Origin: Allobosea lupini
Lineage (GTDB): Bacteria > Pseudomonadota > Alphaproteobacteria > Rhizobiales > Beijerinckiaceae
Length of the DNA: 64,000 nt
Direction of reading: 5' to 3'
Assembly (NCBI RefSeq): GCF_900109525.1
Contig: NZ_FOAN01000009.1
Coordinates: forward strand, 62,001-126,000
Shown: positions 8,263-17,246 of the stretch, in pieces
Position numbering within the stretch: position 1 is the first letter of the stretch
How the letters are laid out: the number at the start of each line of letters is the position of its first letter
Program-made: the position numbers and the translations under genes
Notes under the pieces: model-generated
What the model was told of the DNA's origin: nothing
Database searches by the model: none
Seen by the model: only the letters and a program-made list of their open reading frames with translations

Positions 8263-9735
8263 GTGACTGACACCGGCTTCAGCCTCGACCAGCTCTTTCC
8301 CGGAGCTTTTTCCGAAGCAGGCGAGCGCCGCGTCAGCAGCGTGGCCTTCGACAGCCGCAAGGTCCTACCCGGCGCTGCCTTCGTCGCGCTTGCCGGTGCC
8401 AAGGCCGACGGCGCCCGCTTCATCAGCGATGCAGTTCAACGTGGGGCGACTGCGATCGTCGCGGGCGGACCGCGTCCGGCCGATCTGCCGCCCGGGATCG
8501 CCTATGCTCAGGTCGCGGACCCTCGGCTTGCCCTCGCGCTGGCTGCTGCCAGGGTGCATCCGCGCCAGCCTGGCACGGTCGTCGCCGTCACCGGCACCAG
8601 CGGCAAATCCTCGGTCGCCGAGTTCACCCGCCAGATCTTCATGGCGCTCGGGCGCAAGGCGGCGAGCGTCGGCACGATCGGCATCGTCACCGAGGCGGGC
8701 GCCGATTACGGCTCGCTGACCACGCCGGACCCGCTTTCGCTGCACGCGTCGCTCGACAGGCTGGCGGGGGAGGGCGTCACGCATCTTGCGATGGAAGCCT
8801 CCTCGCACGGGCTCGACCAGCATCGCCTCGACGGCGTCAGGCTGTCCGCCGGCGCCTTCCTCAATCTCGGCCGCGACCATCTCGACTATCATCCGAGCGT
8901 CGAGGACTATCTTGCGGCCAAGCTGCGGCTTTGGACCTTGCTGCCCGCCGGCGCGCCGGTGGTCATCAATCGCGACGAGCCCTATGCCGACAAGGCCGAG
9001 GCCGCGGCGAAGGCCGGCGGCCATCCCGTGATCGGCATTGGTCGCGGCGGCGACCGCCTGAAGCTGCTCGGAGTGGCCCGCGAGGGCTTCTTGCAGCGCC
9101 TGACCGTCGAAGTCGACGGAGTGGCGACGGAGGTCGTGCTGCCGATGGTCGGCGATTACATGGCCGGCAACGCGCTGGTCGCCGCAGGACTGGCGATCGC
9201 GACCGGCGAAGACCCGATGGCGAGCGTCCAAGCCGTTGCCGGCCTCAAGGGGGTTCCCGGTCGGCTCGATCGCGTGGCCGAGCACAATGGCGGGCTTGTC
9301 GTGGTCGATTATGCCCACAAGCCCGATGCGCTCGCAGCGGTGCTGAAGACCTTGCGGCCCTATGCCAGCGGCCGGCTGATCTGCGTCTTCGGCTGCGGCG
9401 GCGACCGTGACCGCGGCAAGCGCCCGCTGATGGGCGGCATCGCGGCCGATGGCGCCGATATCGCCATCGTCACCGACGATAATCCGCGCAGCGAGGATCC
9501 CGCCGCGATCCGCGCCGAGGTGCTGGCCGCCGCGCCCGAGCGTCTGCGGGAGATCGGCGACCGGGCTGAGGCGATCGAGGCCGGTGTCGCCATGCTGCAG
9601 CCTGGGGATGTCCTTGTCGTCGCCGGAAAAGGCCATGAAAGCGGCCAGATCATCGGCGATCGGACGCTGCCGTTCTCGGACCATGAGGTGGTCCGCGAGG
9701 CGATCGCAGCCTTGGCTGGGGGAAGACAGGGATGA
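8263..9735 (+). CDS. murE: UDP-MurNAc-L-Ala-D-Glu:meso-diaminopimelate ligase MurE
   Basis: 490 residues from GTG 8263 with an AAGGA site upstream. MurE adds the third residue of the peptidoglycan stem peptide in the cytoplasm using ATP. The Mur ligase P-loop VTGTSGKS is at about 108-115. The substrate-selecting motif DDNPRSE near residue 406 is the form found in meso-diaminopimelate-adding enzymes, so the wall is the usual Gram-negative A1-gamma type. The mid-region holds the carbamylated-lysine region. It overlaps murF by ATGA. Confidence 0.97.
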   Translation: MTDTGFSLDQLFPGAFSEAGERRVSSVAFDSRKVLPGAAFVALAGAKADGARFISDAVQRGATAIVAGGPRPADLPPGIAYAQVADPRLALALAAARVHPRQPGTVVAVTGTSGKSSVAEFTRQIFMALGRKAASVGTIGIVTEAGADYGSLTTPDPLSLHASLDRLAGEGVTHLAMEASSHGLDQHRLDGVRLSAGAFLNLGRDHLDYHPSVEDYLAAKLRLWTLLPAGAPVVINRDEPYADKAEAAAKAGGHPVIGIGRGGDRLKLLGVAREGFLQRLTVEVDGVATEVVLPMVGDYMAGNALVAAGLAIATGEDPMASVQAVAGLKGVPGRLDRVAEHNGGLVVVDYAHKPDALAAVLKTLRPYASGRLICVFGCGGDRDRGKRPLMGGIAADGADIAIVTDDNPRSEDPAAIRAEVLAAAPERLREIGDRAEAIEAGVAMLQPGDVLVVAGKGHESGQIIGDRTLPFSDHEVVREAIAALAGGRQG

Positions 9736-11159
9736 CCACCGAACCGCTGTGGACCGGCGCGCGCCTGATCGAGGCGATGGGCGCCCGTTCGCAAGGGCCC
9801 GTGCCCGCCGATGTCACCGGCGCCTCGATCGACACCCGCACGCTGGAGCCGGGAGACGCATTCTTCGCGATCACCGGCGAGGCGCGCAACGGGCATGACT
9901 TCGTCGCGGCGGCGCTCGACAACGGCGCGGCGCTGGCGGTGGTCGACGAGGCGCATGCCGGCACCTTCCCGGCCTATGCCCCGCTCGCCATCGTCCCTGA
10001 CGTGCTCCGCGGCATGGAAAAGGCCGGCATGGCGCGCAGAGCGGAACTCTCCGCCAGGGTCGTCGCCGTGACCGGCTCGGTCGGCAAGACCGGCACCAAG
10101 GAGGCGCTGCGCCTCGTGCTCTCGCGCCAGGGCAAGACGCATGCGCCGGTCGCTTCCTACAACAACCATTGGGGCGTGCCGCTGACGCTGACCCGGACGC
10201 CGCGCGACGTGCGCTACGGCGTCTACGAGATCGGCATGAACGCGCCCGGCGAGATCCTGCCGCTGGCGAAGATGGTTCAGCCCGATGTCGCCGTGATCAC
10301 CACGATCCAGCCGGTGCATCTGGCCGCCTTCGAGTCGCTGGAGGGGATCGCCCGCGAGAAGGCGGCTATCTTCGAGGGGTTGAAGCCGGGCGGCACCGCG
10401 ATCATCAATGCCGACATCCCGCAGACCGGCCTCTTGCGCGACTTGGCGCTGGCAGCCGGGGCAGGGCGCGTGATCTCGTTCGGTGAGAGCGAGGCCGCTG
10501 ATGTGCGGCTGCTCGGCTGCGCGCTGAAGCCGGACGTCTCGACCGCCAATGCCAGCGTCATGGGGCGGGCGGTGACCTACAAGCTCGGCAGCCCGGGCAG
10601 GCATATCGTCCTGAATTCGCTCGCCGTGCTGGCGGCGGCCGAGGCGCTCGGCGCCGATCTCGCTCTGGCCGCGCTGGCGCTTGCCGACCTGACGCCGCCA
10701 TCGGGCCGCGGCGCGCGGCAGGTGCTGCATGCGCCGGCCGGTCCGTTCACGCTGATCGACGAGAGCTATAACGGCAACCCGGCCTCGATGCGGGCTGCGA
10801 TCGAGAATCTCGGGCGCATGCCGGTGGTGGGTCGTGGGCGGCGTATCGCCGTGCTCGGCGACATGCTGGAGCTCGGCGAAACCGCGCCGGAGCTACACAA
10901 GGGGCTCGCCGACGCGGTCACCGGCAACGGCATCGACCTCGTTTTCGCCTGCGGTCCGCTGATGAGAACCCTCTACGACGCCTTGCCTTCGCACCGCCGC
11001 GGCGCTTATGCCGCACAGGCGAGCAGCCTCGAGCCTTATGTGCTCGATGCCGTCCGCGCCGGCGACGTCGTCACGGTGAAGGGCTCGCTGGGTACGCGCA
11101 TGGGCCCGATCGTCAAGGCGATGATGGCTCGCTTCCCGGTCGTCCAGGCCGACGACTGA
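9732..11159 (+). CDS. murF: UDP-MurNAc-tripeptide:D-Ala-D-Ala ligase MurF
   Basis: 475 residues. It completes the cytoplasmic UDP-MurNAc-pentapeptide by adding D-Ala-D-Ala, which the DdlB encoded at 22345 supplies. The P-loop [12 protein letters not shown] is near 110-121, followed by [11 protein letters not shown], typical of MurF. The C-terminal domain has [15 protein letters not shown] and the GDMLELG motif. The start at ATG 9732 overlaps murE. mraY follows after 17 bases. Confidence 0.97.
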   Translation: MTTEPLWTGARLIEAMGARSQGPVPADVTGASIDTRTLEPGDAFFAITGEARNGHDFVAAALDNGAALAVVDEAHAGTFPAYAPLAIVPDVLRGMEKAGMARRAELSARVVAVTGSVGKTGTKEALRLVLSRQGKTHAPVASYNNHWGVPLTLTRTPRDVRYGVYEIGMNAPGEILPLAKMVQPDVAVITTIQPVHLAAFESLEGIAREKAAIFEGLKPGGTAIINADIPQTGLLRDLALAAGAGRVISFGESEAADVRLLGCALKPDVSTANASVMGRAVTYKLGSPGRHIVLNSLAVLAAAEALGADLALAALALADLTPPSGRGARQVLHAPAGPFTLIDESYNGNPASMRAAIENLGRMPVVGRGRRIAVLGDMLELGETAPELHKGLADAVTGNGIDLVFACGPLMRTLYDALPSHRRGAYAAQASSLEPYVLDAVRAGDVVTVKGSLGTRMGPIVKAMMARFPVVQADD

Positions 11160-11176
11160 GTAAGGAACCCGGTTCG

Positions 11177-12259
11177 ATGCTGGTCTGGCTTGCCGAATTC
11201 GCGGGATCGTTCCCGATCCTCAACGTCTTCCGCTACATCACCTTCCGCGCCGGCGGGGCGACCGCGACGGCGCTGCTCTTCGTCTTCTTCTTCGGGCCGG
11301 CGGCGATCTCCTGGCTCAGGATCAAGCAGGGGAAGGGCCAGCCGATCCGCACCGACGGGCCGGAATCGCATCTCGCCAAGCGCGGCACGCCGACCATGGG
11401 CGGCCTGATGATCCTGACCGGACTGTTCGTCGCGACGCTGCTCTGGGGCAACCTGCGCAACCCGTACGTCTGGATCGTGCTCGGCGTCACCGCGACCTAT
11501 GGCGCGATCGGGTTCTATGACGACTTCCTCAAGGTGACGAAGCAGTCGCACAAGGGCTTCTCCAGCAAGGCGCGCCTCGGCCTCGAGATCGTCATCGCGC
11601 TCGCCGCCTGCACGGCGATCATGCAGGTCAGCCCGCCTTCGATCGCGAGCGGCTTCGCATTGCCGTTCCTGAAGGAATGGATGATTCCGCTCGGCATCCT
11701 GTTCCCGGTCGTCACCGCCTTCGTCGTGGTCGGTGCCGGCAACTCGGTGAACCTGACGGACGGGCTCGACGGCCTCGCCATCGTGCCGGTGATGATCGCA
11801 GCCGGCACCTTCGGCTTCATCGCCTATCTCGCGGGTAATGCCATCTTCGCCAACTACCTGCAGATCCACCATGTGCCGGGCGTCGGCGAGCTTGCCGTGA
11901 TCTGCGGCGCGATGATGGGGGCGGGGCTCGGCTTCCTCTGGTTCAACGCGCCGCCGGCCCAGATCTTCATGGGCGACACCGGCTCGCTCGGCCTTGGCGG
12001 CATGCTCGGCACCATCGCGGTCGCGATCAAGCACGAGATCGTCCTGGCGATCGTCGGTGGCCTCTTCGTGGTCGAGGCGCTCTCGGTGATCATCCAGGTC
12101 GCGGTGTTCAAGCGCACCGGCAAGCGCGTCTTCCTGATGGCGCCGATCCACCACCATTTCGAGAAGCTGGGCTGGACCGAGCCGCAGGTGGTGATCCGCT
12201 TCTGGATCATCTCGGTGGTGCTGGCGCTGGTCGGCCTCGCCACGCTGAAGCTGCGTTGA
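11177..12259 (+). CDS. mraY: Phospho-MurNAc-pentapeptide transferase MraY
   Basis: 360 residues, polytopic inner-membrane protein with about ten hydrophobic segments. It transfers phospho-MurNAc-pentapeptide to undecaprenyl phosphate to make lipid I. Signature motifs are present: GTPTMGGLM near 75, the catalytic aspartate region [17 protein letters not shown], and the C-terminal [10 protein letters not shown] (the HHH motif). Length is normal. It overlaps murD by ATGA. Confidence 0.97.
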   Translation: MLVWLAEFAGSFPILNVFRYITFRAGGATATALLFVFFFGPAAISWLRIKQGKGQPIRTDGPESHLAKRGTPTMGGLMILTGLFVATLLWGNLRNPYVWIVLGVTATYGAIGFYDDFLKVTKQSHKGFSSKARLGLEIVIALAACTAIMQVSPPSIASGFALPFLKEWMIPLGILFPVVTAFVVVGAGNSVNLTDGLDGLAIVPVMIAAGTFGFIAYLAGNAIFANYLQIHHVPGVGELAVICGAMMGAGLGFLWFNAPPAQIFMGDTGSLGLGGMLGTIAVAIKHEIVLAIVGGLFVVEALSVIIQVAVFKRTGKRVFLMAPIHHHFEKLGWTEPQVVIRFWIISVVLALVGLATLKLR

Positions 12260-13686
12260 TGACCCCCGTCACCGTTTTTGCCGGAAAGACGCTCGCGCTG
12301 TTCGGCCTCGGCGGCTCGGGCCTCGCGACGGCGCGCGCGCTCGTCGCCGGTGGGGCCAAGGTCGCCTGCTGGGACGATAATCAGGCGAGCCGCGACAAGG
12401 CGGCGGCGGAAGGGCTGTCCGTCGTCGATCTTGCGAGCGCTGATTGGGTCGGCTTTGCCGCTTTCGTGCTCTCGCCCGGCGTGCCGCTGACCCATCCCGC
12501 GCCGCACTGGACGGTGGAGAAGGCAAGGGCGGCGAATGTGCCGGTGATCGGCGACATCGAACTGTTCTTCCTCGAGCGGGCGAAGATCGCGCCCGCCGCG
12601 CCGGTGGTCTGCATCACCGGCACCAATGGCAAGTCGACCACCACGGCGCTGATCGCGCATGTGCTCGAGGCGGCCGGGCGAGACGTGCAGATGGGCGGCA
12701 ATATCGGCACCGCCGTGCTGGCGCTGGAGCCGCCGGCTCTCGATCGCATCCATGTCGTCGAGTGCTCCACGTTTCAGATCGATCTGGCTCCTTCCATCAA
12801 GCCGACGGTCGGCATCCAGATGAACCTGACGCCGGATCATCTTGACCGGCATGGCACCTTCGAAGCCTATGGCGCGATCAAGGAACGGCTGGTCGCCGCC
12901 TCCGACATCGCGGTGATCGGCGTCGACGATGAGCCGTCGAAGCAGATGGCGCGGCGGCGCGCGGCCTCGGGCAAGCCCTTGGTCAAGATCAGCGGCGAGC
13001 AGCCGCTCGACGAAGGCGTCTTCGCAGGCGTCACCGCCAATGCCGGCCAGCTCGATACGCGGATCGTCGAGGTCAAGGACGGCAAGCCGAGGGTCGTCGC
13101 CAACCTCGCCGGCATCGGTTCCTTGCGCGGCAGCCATAATGCCCAGAATGCGGCCGCCGCCTTCGCTGCCTGCGCGGCGCTCGGCCTGACGGCGGAACAA
13201 ATCGCTGCAGGGTTCAAAAGCTATCCCGGGCTGAAGCATCGCATGGAGGAGCTCGGCCGCATCGGCCGCGTCGTCTTCATCAACGACTCCAAGGCGACGA
13301 ATGCAGATTCGACCGAGAAAGCGCTGACCTCTTTCCGCGAGATCTTCTGGATCCTCGGCGGCAAGGCCAAGGAAGGTGGGATCGAGTCGCTGCGGCGCTA
13401 TTTCCCCAACATCGCCCGCGCCTACCTGATCGGCGCGGCGAGCGACACCTTTGCCGCGACCTTCGATGATGACGGCCGCGTGACTTACGAGCGCAGCGGC
13501 ATGCTCGACGTCGCGGTCGCCGCCGCGACCAAGGCGGCGCTGGCGCAGCAGGGGACAGGCGAGATCGCTGTGCTGCTCTCGCCGGCCTGTGCGTCCTACG
13601 ACCAGTTCCCGAATTTCGAGGTGCGCGGCGATGCCTTCCGGGCGCTGGTCAAGGCGCTGCCGGGGTTCGAGGCGGTCGAGCGATAG
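12259..13686 (+). CDS. murD: UDP-MurNAc-L-alanine:D-glutamate ligase MurD
   Basis: 475 residues from ATG 12259, which overlaps the mraY stop. A TTG one codon upstream is possible. MurD adds D-glutamate to UDP-MurNAc-L-Ala. The N-terminal Rossmann-like domain has [14 protein letters not shown]. The ATP loop [13 protein letters not shown] is at about 119-131, and [11 protein letters not shown] and [12 protein letters not shown] are typical MurD motifs. In the usual order ftsW would follow directly. Here a toxin-antitoxin pair and a cupin gene come in between. Confidence 0.97.
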   Translation: MTPVTVFAGKTLALFGLGGSGLATARALVAGGAKVACWDDNQASRDKAAAEGLSVVDLASADWVGFAAFVLSPGVPLTHPAPHWTVEKARAANVPVIGDIELFFLERAKIAPAAPVVCITGTNGKSTTTALIAHVLEAAGRDVQMGGNIGTAVLALEPPALDRIHVVECSTFQIDLAPSIKPTVGIQMNLTPDHLDRHGTFEAYGAIKERLVAASDIAVIGVDDEPSKQMARRRAASGKPLVKISGEQPLDEGVFAGVTANAGQLDTRIVEVKDGKPRVVANLAGIGSLRGSHNAQNAAAAFAACAALGLTAEQIAAGFKSYPGLKHRMEELGRIGRVVFINDSKATNADSTEKALTSFREIFWILGGKAKEGGIESLRRYFPNIARAYLIGAASDTFAATFDDDGRVTYERSGMLDVAVAAATKAALAQQGTGEIAVLLSPACASYDQFPNFEVRGDAFRALVKALPGFEAVER

Positions 13687-13711
13687 ACCACAAGTCTGCC
13701 TTGAGCTTATC

Positions 13712-13753
13712 TGTCAAGTGACAATTGACACGCGACGAGCCGAGCGCTAATCT
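13712..13753 (+). promoter_or_regulatory. higBA promoter and operator
   Basis: TTGACA at 13725-13730 and TAATCT at 13748-13753 are separated by exactly 17 bases, a good sigma-70-type promoter. Overlapping its upstream edge is the inverted repeat TGTCA-AG-TGACA (13712-13723), and TGTCAA/TTGACA also pair across 7 bases. That is a likely antitoxin binding site. The -10 lies only 5 bases before the toxin ATG, so the message would be nearly leaderless. Confidence 0.7.
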
Positions 13754-13758
13754 CTCTC

Positions 13759-14046
13759 ATGGAGATCGTGAGTATCAGGCACAAAGCGCTCCGACAGTTC
13801 GCGGAAACGGGGAAAATCAAAGGCCTGCCCGGAAATCTCGTCGATCGGCTGCGGAACATGCTCGCCTATCTGGCTGCGATCGATGCTGCCGACGAACTCA
13901 AAGTTCCGCCCAATTACGGAGCCCATCAACTCACCGGCGACAGGGCCGGCGAATGGTCACTTGTCTTGACGAAGAACTGGCGCATGACGTTTCGCATCAA
14001 TCAGGCGCTCGCGATCGAGGATGTCGATCTGGAGGATTATCACTGA
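13759..14046 (+). CDS. higB: Type II toxin, HigB/RelE superfamily
   Basis: 95 residues. The compact layout, with an N-terminal RHKALRQFAETGKIKGLP, a central QLTGDRAGEWSLVLTKNWRMTFR and a terminal EDVDLEDYH, matches the HigB plasmid-maintenance killer family of the RelE fold. These are ribosome-dependent mRNA endonucleases. The toxin gene comes first, as in other higBA operons, and its TGA overlaps the antitoxin ATG (TGATG). It starts at ATG 13759 with no ribosome binding site, directly after the -10 box. Inserted between murD and ftsW. Confidence 0.88.
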   Translation: MEIVSIRHKALRQFAETGKIKGLPGNLVDRLRNMLAYLAAIDAADELKVPPNYGAHQLTGDRAGEWSLVLTKNWRMTFRINQALAIEDVDLEDYH

Positions 14047-14348
14047 TGGCCATCAAGCTTCATCCGAGCTTCGCCGTTCATCCCGGCGCGTGGCTACGGA
14101 CCGAGATCGTCGAGCCCTATGGGTTGAGCGTCACGATCGCCGCCGAGAAACTGGGCGTGACGCGGCAGGCTATGAGCAATCTCCTCAACGGCAAGGCGGC
14201 CTTGTCGGCCGAGATGGCGATCCGCTTCGAAAAGGCTTTCGGCGTCCGGGCCGAGACGATGCTGCGGATGCAGGCGGCCTATGATCTGGTCGAGGCCCGC
14301 GCCCATGAGGACGAGATCAAGGTGGAGCGCGTCGCGGCGCTGGCGTAG
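14046..14348 (+). CDS. higA: HigA antitoxin, XRE-type HTH
   Basis: 100 residues with the HigA N-terminus HPGAWLRTEIVEPYGLS and a helix-turn-helix at about 33-55 (IAAEKLGVTRQAMSNLLNGKAALS), followed by RFEKAFG. HigA proteins neutralise HigB and repress their own promoter. The probable operator is at 13712-13730. Its start codon overlaps the toxin stop, so the two are translationally coupled. Confidence 0.9.
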   Translation: MAIKLHPSFAVHPGAWLRTEIVEPYGLSVTIAAEKLGVTRQAMSNLLNGKAALSAEMAIRFEKAFGVRAETMLRMQAAYDLVEARAHEDEIKVERVAALA

Positions 14349-14390
14349 CGGCTCGCTCTGCGACGGAGCGCCTTGGCCTGGGAGTTATTC

Positions 14391-14852
14391 ATGCCCAAGA
14401 TCGATGTCGGAGCCGTACCGGAGCGCAAGGGGTCGGGCTATCCGAAGCCCTTCGACGCTCCTTGCGCCGAGCGTATCCGCAAGCGCCTCGGCAATGTCGG
14501 CGGCCTGAGCGATTTCGGCGTCAACCTGATGCGGTTGCCGCCGGGCGGGTGGTCGAGCCAGCGGCACTGGCATTCGCATGAGGACGAGTTCGTCTATCTG
14601 CTCGAAGGCGAACTGGTCCTGGTCGAGGATGGGGGCGAGACCGTGCTTCGCGCCGGCGATTGCGCCGCCTTCGCCAAGAACAGCGGCAACGGCCACCACA
14701 TGATCAACCGCTCGAATAAGGTTGCCGTCTATCTCGAGGTCGGCAGCCGCTCTCCCGACGACGTGATCACTTGCTCCGACATCGACATGATCAGCCCGAG
14801 CCGAGACGGGCGCTTCCTGCACAAGGACGGCACGCCCTATCCCGACGGCTGA
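14391..14852 (+). CDS. Cupin-domain protein
   Basis: 153 residues from ATG 14391, behind GGGAG. It is a single-domain cupin: motif 1 is visible as HWHSHEDEFVYLLEGEL (metal-ligand His/His/Glu), followed by the turn GDCAAFAKNSGNGHHMIN with the second-motif His. Small cupins of this type bind a metal and either act on small molecules or sense them. The substrate is not evident. It follows higA on the same strand, 42 bases downstream, in the murD/ftsW insertion, and has no known role in wall synthesis. Confidence 0.8.
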   Translation: MPKIDVGAVPERKGSGYPKPFDAPCAERIRKRLGNVGGLSDFGVNLMRLPPGGWSSQRHWHSHEDEFVYLLEGELVLVEDGGETVLRAGDCAAFAKNSGNGHHMINRSNKVAVYLEVGSRSPDDVITCSDIDMISPSRDGRFLHKDGTPYPDG

Positions 14853-14910
14853 GAAGCCTGTTGGCTGGTGCATCCAGCCCGGCGGTAAACCGAGGATCGG
14901 AATCAATCGG

Positions 14911-14925
14911 TTAACCATTCATTGA
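14911..14925 (+). promoter_or_regulatory. CtrA-like site upstream of ftsW
   Basis: TTAACCAT at 14911-14918 is an exact CtrA half-site. The next block, TTGA at 14922-14925, follows after the canonical 7-base spacer (TTAA-N7-TTGA, one mismatch to TTAA-N7-TTAA). It lies 64 bases before the ftsW ATG, after the inserted cupin gene. Confidence 0.5.
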
Positions 14926-14988
14926 CAGAGTGATTCGCCGGAGCGGGCGCCCTCGATCTGCCTGCTCGTCGACGGAGCCTTGTACACG

Positions 14989-16128
14989 ATGGTCTCGCGC
15001 GCAGAACCGAGCCTGAGCGGCCGCTGGTGGTGGTCGATCGACCGCATCATCCTGACGACGCTGGTGGCGCTGATGGTCTCCGGCGTCGTGCTGCTGATGG
15101 CAGGCGGCCCTCCGGTCGCCGAGCGGCTCGGCCTCTCGACCTTCCATTTCGTCAACCGTCAGGTGGTCTATCTGCTGGTGGCGCTGGCGATCTTCCTCTC
15201 GACCTCGCTGCTGGCGCCGCGCCATGTGCGCCGCATCGCGCTGATCATCTTCCTGTTCTCGCTCGCCGGCGTGGTGGGCACGCTGTTCTTCGGCGTCGAG
15301 GTCAAGGGCGCCAAGCGCTGGCTGACGCTCGGGCCGCTCGGCTCGATCCAGCCCTCCGAATTCATCAAGCCGGCCTTCGTCGTGCTCGCGGCCTGGGCCT
15401 TCGCCGAGGGCCATCGCCGGCCCGAGTTGCCGGGCACGATCATCGCCTTCCTGCTGCTGCCGATCACCATCGTGCCGCTGGTGCTGCAACCCGATTTCGG
15501 CCAGACCATCCTGATCACCCTGGTCTGGGCCGGGCTGTTCTTCGTCGCCGGCCTGCACTGGTTCTGGGTCCTGGGGCTCGGCGGCATCGGCGCCGTCGGC
15601 CTGTTCATCGCCTATGAGCTCGTGCCGCATGTGCGCGCCCGTATCGAGCGCTTCATGGACAAGGGCTCGGGCGACACCTTCCAGGTCGACACGGCGCTGG
15701 AGAGCTTCGCGCAGGGCGGCTGGTTCGGCAAAGGCCCCGGCGAGGGCACGGTGAAGCGCATCCTGCCGGACGCCCATACCGACTTCATCTTCGCGGTGAC
15801 GGCCGAGGAATTCGGCATCGTCGTCTGCATGGTGCTGGTGCTGCTCTTCGCCCTCATCGTGCTGCGGGCGCTGTTCGTGGCGCAGCGGGCCGAGGATCCG
15901 TTCGTGCGCCTCGGCGTGACCGGCCTCGCTTTGCTCTTCGGCATCCAGGCGGCGATCAACATGATGGTCAACCTGCACATGATGCCGGCCAAGGGCATGA
16001 CCTTGCCGTTCATCTCCTATGGCGGCTCCTCGCTGATCTCGCTGGCGCTCGGCACCGGCTTCCTGCTGGCGCTGACCCGCAAACGGCCGCGCGCCGAAAG
16101 CTTCGGCGAGACGGGACGGCGCTCGTGA
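14989..16128 (+). CDS. ftsW: Septal lipid II polymerase FtsW (SEDS family)
   Basis: 379 residues, polytopic. FtsW is the SEDS glycosyltransferase that polymerises lipid II at the septum together with FtsI. The sequence shows about ten membrane segments, the family stretch GAKRWLTLGPLGSIQPSEFIKP, and the C-terminal INMMVNLHMMPAKGMTLPFISYGGSSL. The chosen start is ATG 14989. A TTG at 14980 lies too close to the GGAG site. It overlaps murG by GTGA. Confidence 0.96.
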   Translation: MVSRAEPSLSGRWWWSIDRIILTTLVALMVSGVVLLMAGGPPVAERLGLSTFHFVNRQVVYLLVALAIFLSTSLLAPRHVRRIALIIFLFSLAGVVGTLFFGVEVKGAKRWLTLGPLGSIQPSEFIKPAFVVLAAWAFAEGHRRPELPGTIIAFLLLPITIVPLVLQPDFGQTILITLVWAGLFFVAGLHWFWVLGLGGIGAVGLFIAYELVPHVRARIERFMDKGSGDTFQVDTALESFAQGGWFGKGPGEGTVKRILPDAHTDFIFAVTAEEFGIVVCMVLVLLFALIVLRALFVAQRAEDPFVRLGVTGLALLFGIQAAINMMVNLHMMPAKGMTLPFISYGGSSLISLALGTGFLLALTRKRPRAESFGETGRRS

Positions 16129-17225
16129 GCGCAGGAGCGCAGGCGCCGCTCGTCGTGCTCGCCGCCGGCGGCACGGGCGGGCACCTCTTCCCGGCGGAGG
16201 CGCTAAGCCACGCCTTGCACCGCGCCGGCGCCCGGGTCGCGCTGATCACCGACACGCGGGCTGCCGAATACGCCGGCAATTTCCCGGCCGAATCGATCCA
16301 TGCCGTGCCGGCGGCGACGCCCTCGGGCAAGTCGCCGATCGCGATGGCGAAGGCGGCGCTGGTGGTGCTGAAGGGCGGGCTCGCGGCGCGCCAGGCGATC
16401 AAGCAGCTGAAGCCCGCCATCGTTGTCGGCTTCGGCGGCTATCCGACAGTGCCGCCGGTCTTCGCCGCGGCGCTGATGGGCGTGCCGACGCTTCTGCACG
16501 AGCAGAACGCGGTGATCGGCCGGGCCAATCGCTTCCTCGCCAGCCGGGTCAAGGCGATCGCCACCGGCTTCGCCGAGGTCGGCGGGCTGACGCCTGAGCA
16601 GGCGAAGAAGTGCACGCAGGTCGGCAATCCCGTGCGGCCGGCGGTGATCGATGCAGCCTCGCCCTATGCCGAGCCGGCAGGGAAGCTCAATCTCCTCGTC
16701 TTCGGCGGCAGCCAGGGCGCGCGGGTGATGGCCGACATCGTGCCGCCGGCGATCCAGCTGCTCTCGGCGGAGGAGCGCAGCCGCCTGTCGATCGTCCAGC
16801 AGGCCCGGACCGAGGACGACGAGCGTGTCAGGACGATTTATTCCTCGCTCGGCATCAAGTTCGAGCTCGCGCCCTTTTTCAAGGACCTGCCTGCCCGGAT
16901 GGCGGCGTCTCATCTGGTGATCGGGCGCTCCGGCGCTTCGACCGTCGCCGAGCTCACGGTGATCGGTCGGCCATCGCTATTGGTGCCGCTGCCCGGCTCG
17001 CTCGACCAGGACCAGGCCGCCAATGCCGGCGTGCTCGCCAGGGCCGGCGGGGCGATGATGATCCTGCAGAGCGATTTCTCGCCGCGGCGCCTCGCCGCCG
17101 AGCTTTCCACGTTGCTCGCCGAGCCGCAGCGCTTGACGGCGATGGCTCAGGCGGCCAAGAGCGCGGGCATACCGGATGCGGCCGACCGCCTGGCGCGGCT
17201 CGTGCTGCAGACCGCCCAAGACTGA
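16125..17225 (+). CDS. murG: Undecaprenyl-PP-MurNAc-pentapeptide GlcNAc transferase MurG
   Basis: 366 residues, starting at GTG 16125 which overlaps the ftsW stop. MurG is a GT28 enzyme on the inner face of the membrane that makes lipid II. The N-terminal G-loop is AAGGTGGHLFPA. HEQNAVIGRANR follows, then the C-terminal domain has the second G-loop FGGSQGARVM and the UDP-binding RSGASTVAEL and PLPGSLDQDQAANA. Normal length, followed 21 bases later by murC. Confidence 0.97.
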   Translation: MSAGAQAPLVVLAAGGTGGHLFPAEALSHALHRAGARVALITDTRAAEYAGNFPAESIHAVPAATPSGKSPIAMAKAALVVLKGGLAARQAIKQLKPAIVVGFGGYPTVPPVFAAALMGVPTLLHEQNAVIGRANRFLASRVKAIATGFAEVGGLTPEQAKKCTQVGNPVRPAVIDAASPYAEPAGKLNLLVFGGSQGARVMADIVPPAIQLLSAEERSRLSIVQQARTEDDERVRTIYSSLGIKFELAPFFKDLPARMAASHLVIGRSGASTVAELTVIGRPSLLVPLPGSLDQDQAANAGVLARAGGAMMILQSDFSPRRLAAELSTLLAEPQRLTAMAQAAKSAGIPDAADRLARLVLQTAQD

Positions 17226-17246
17226 ACCTTTCAGGACGTATCCATC

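Noticed and set aside
5994-8423. 809-residue minus-strand open frame opposite ftsI and murE
   Set aside because: Antisense shadow of well-supported genes with no recognisable domain or ribosome site.
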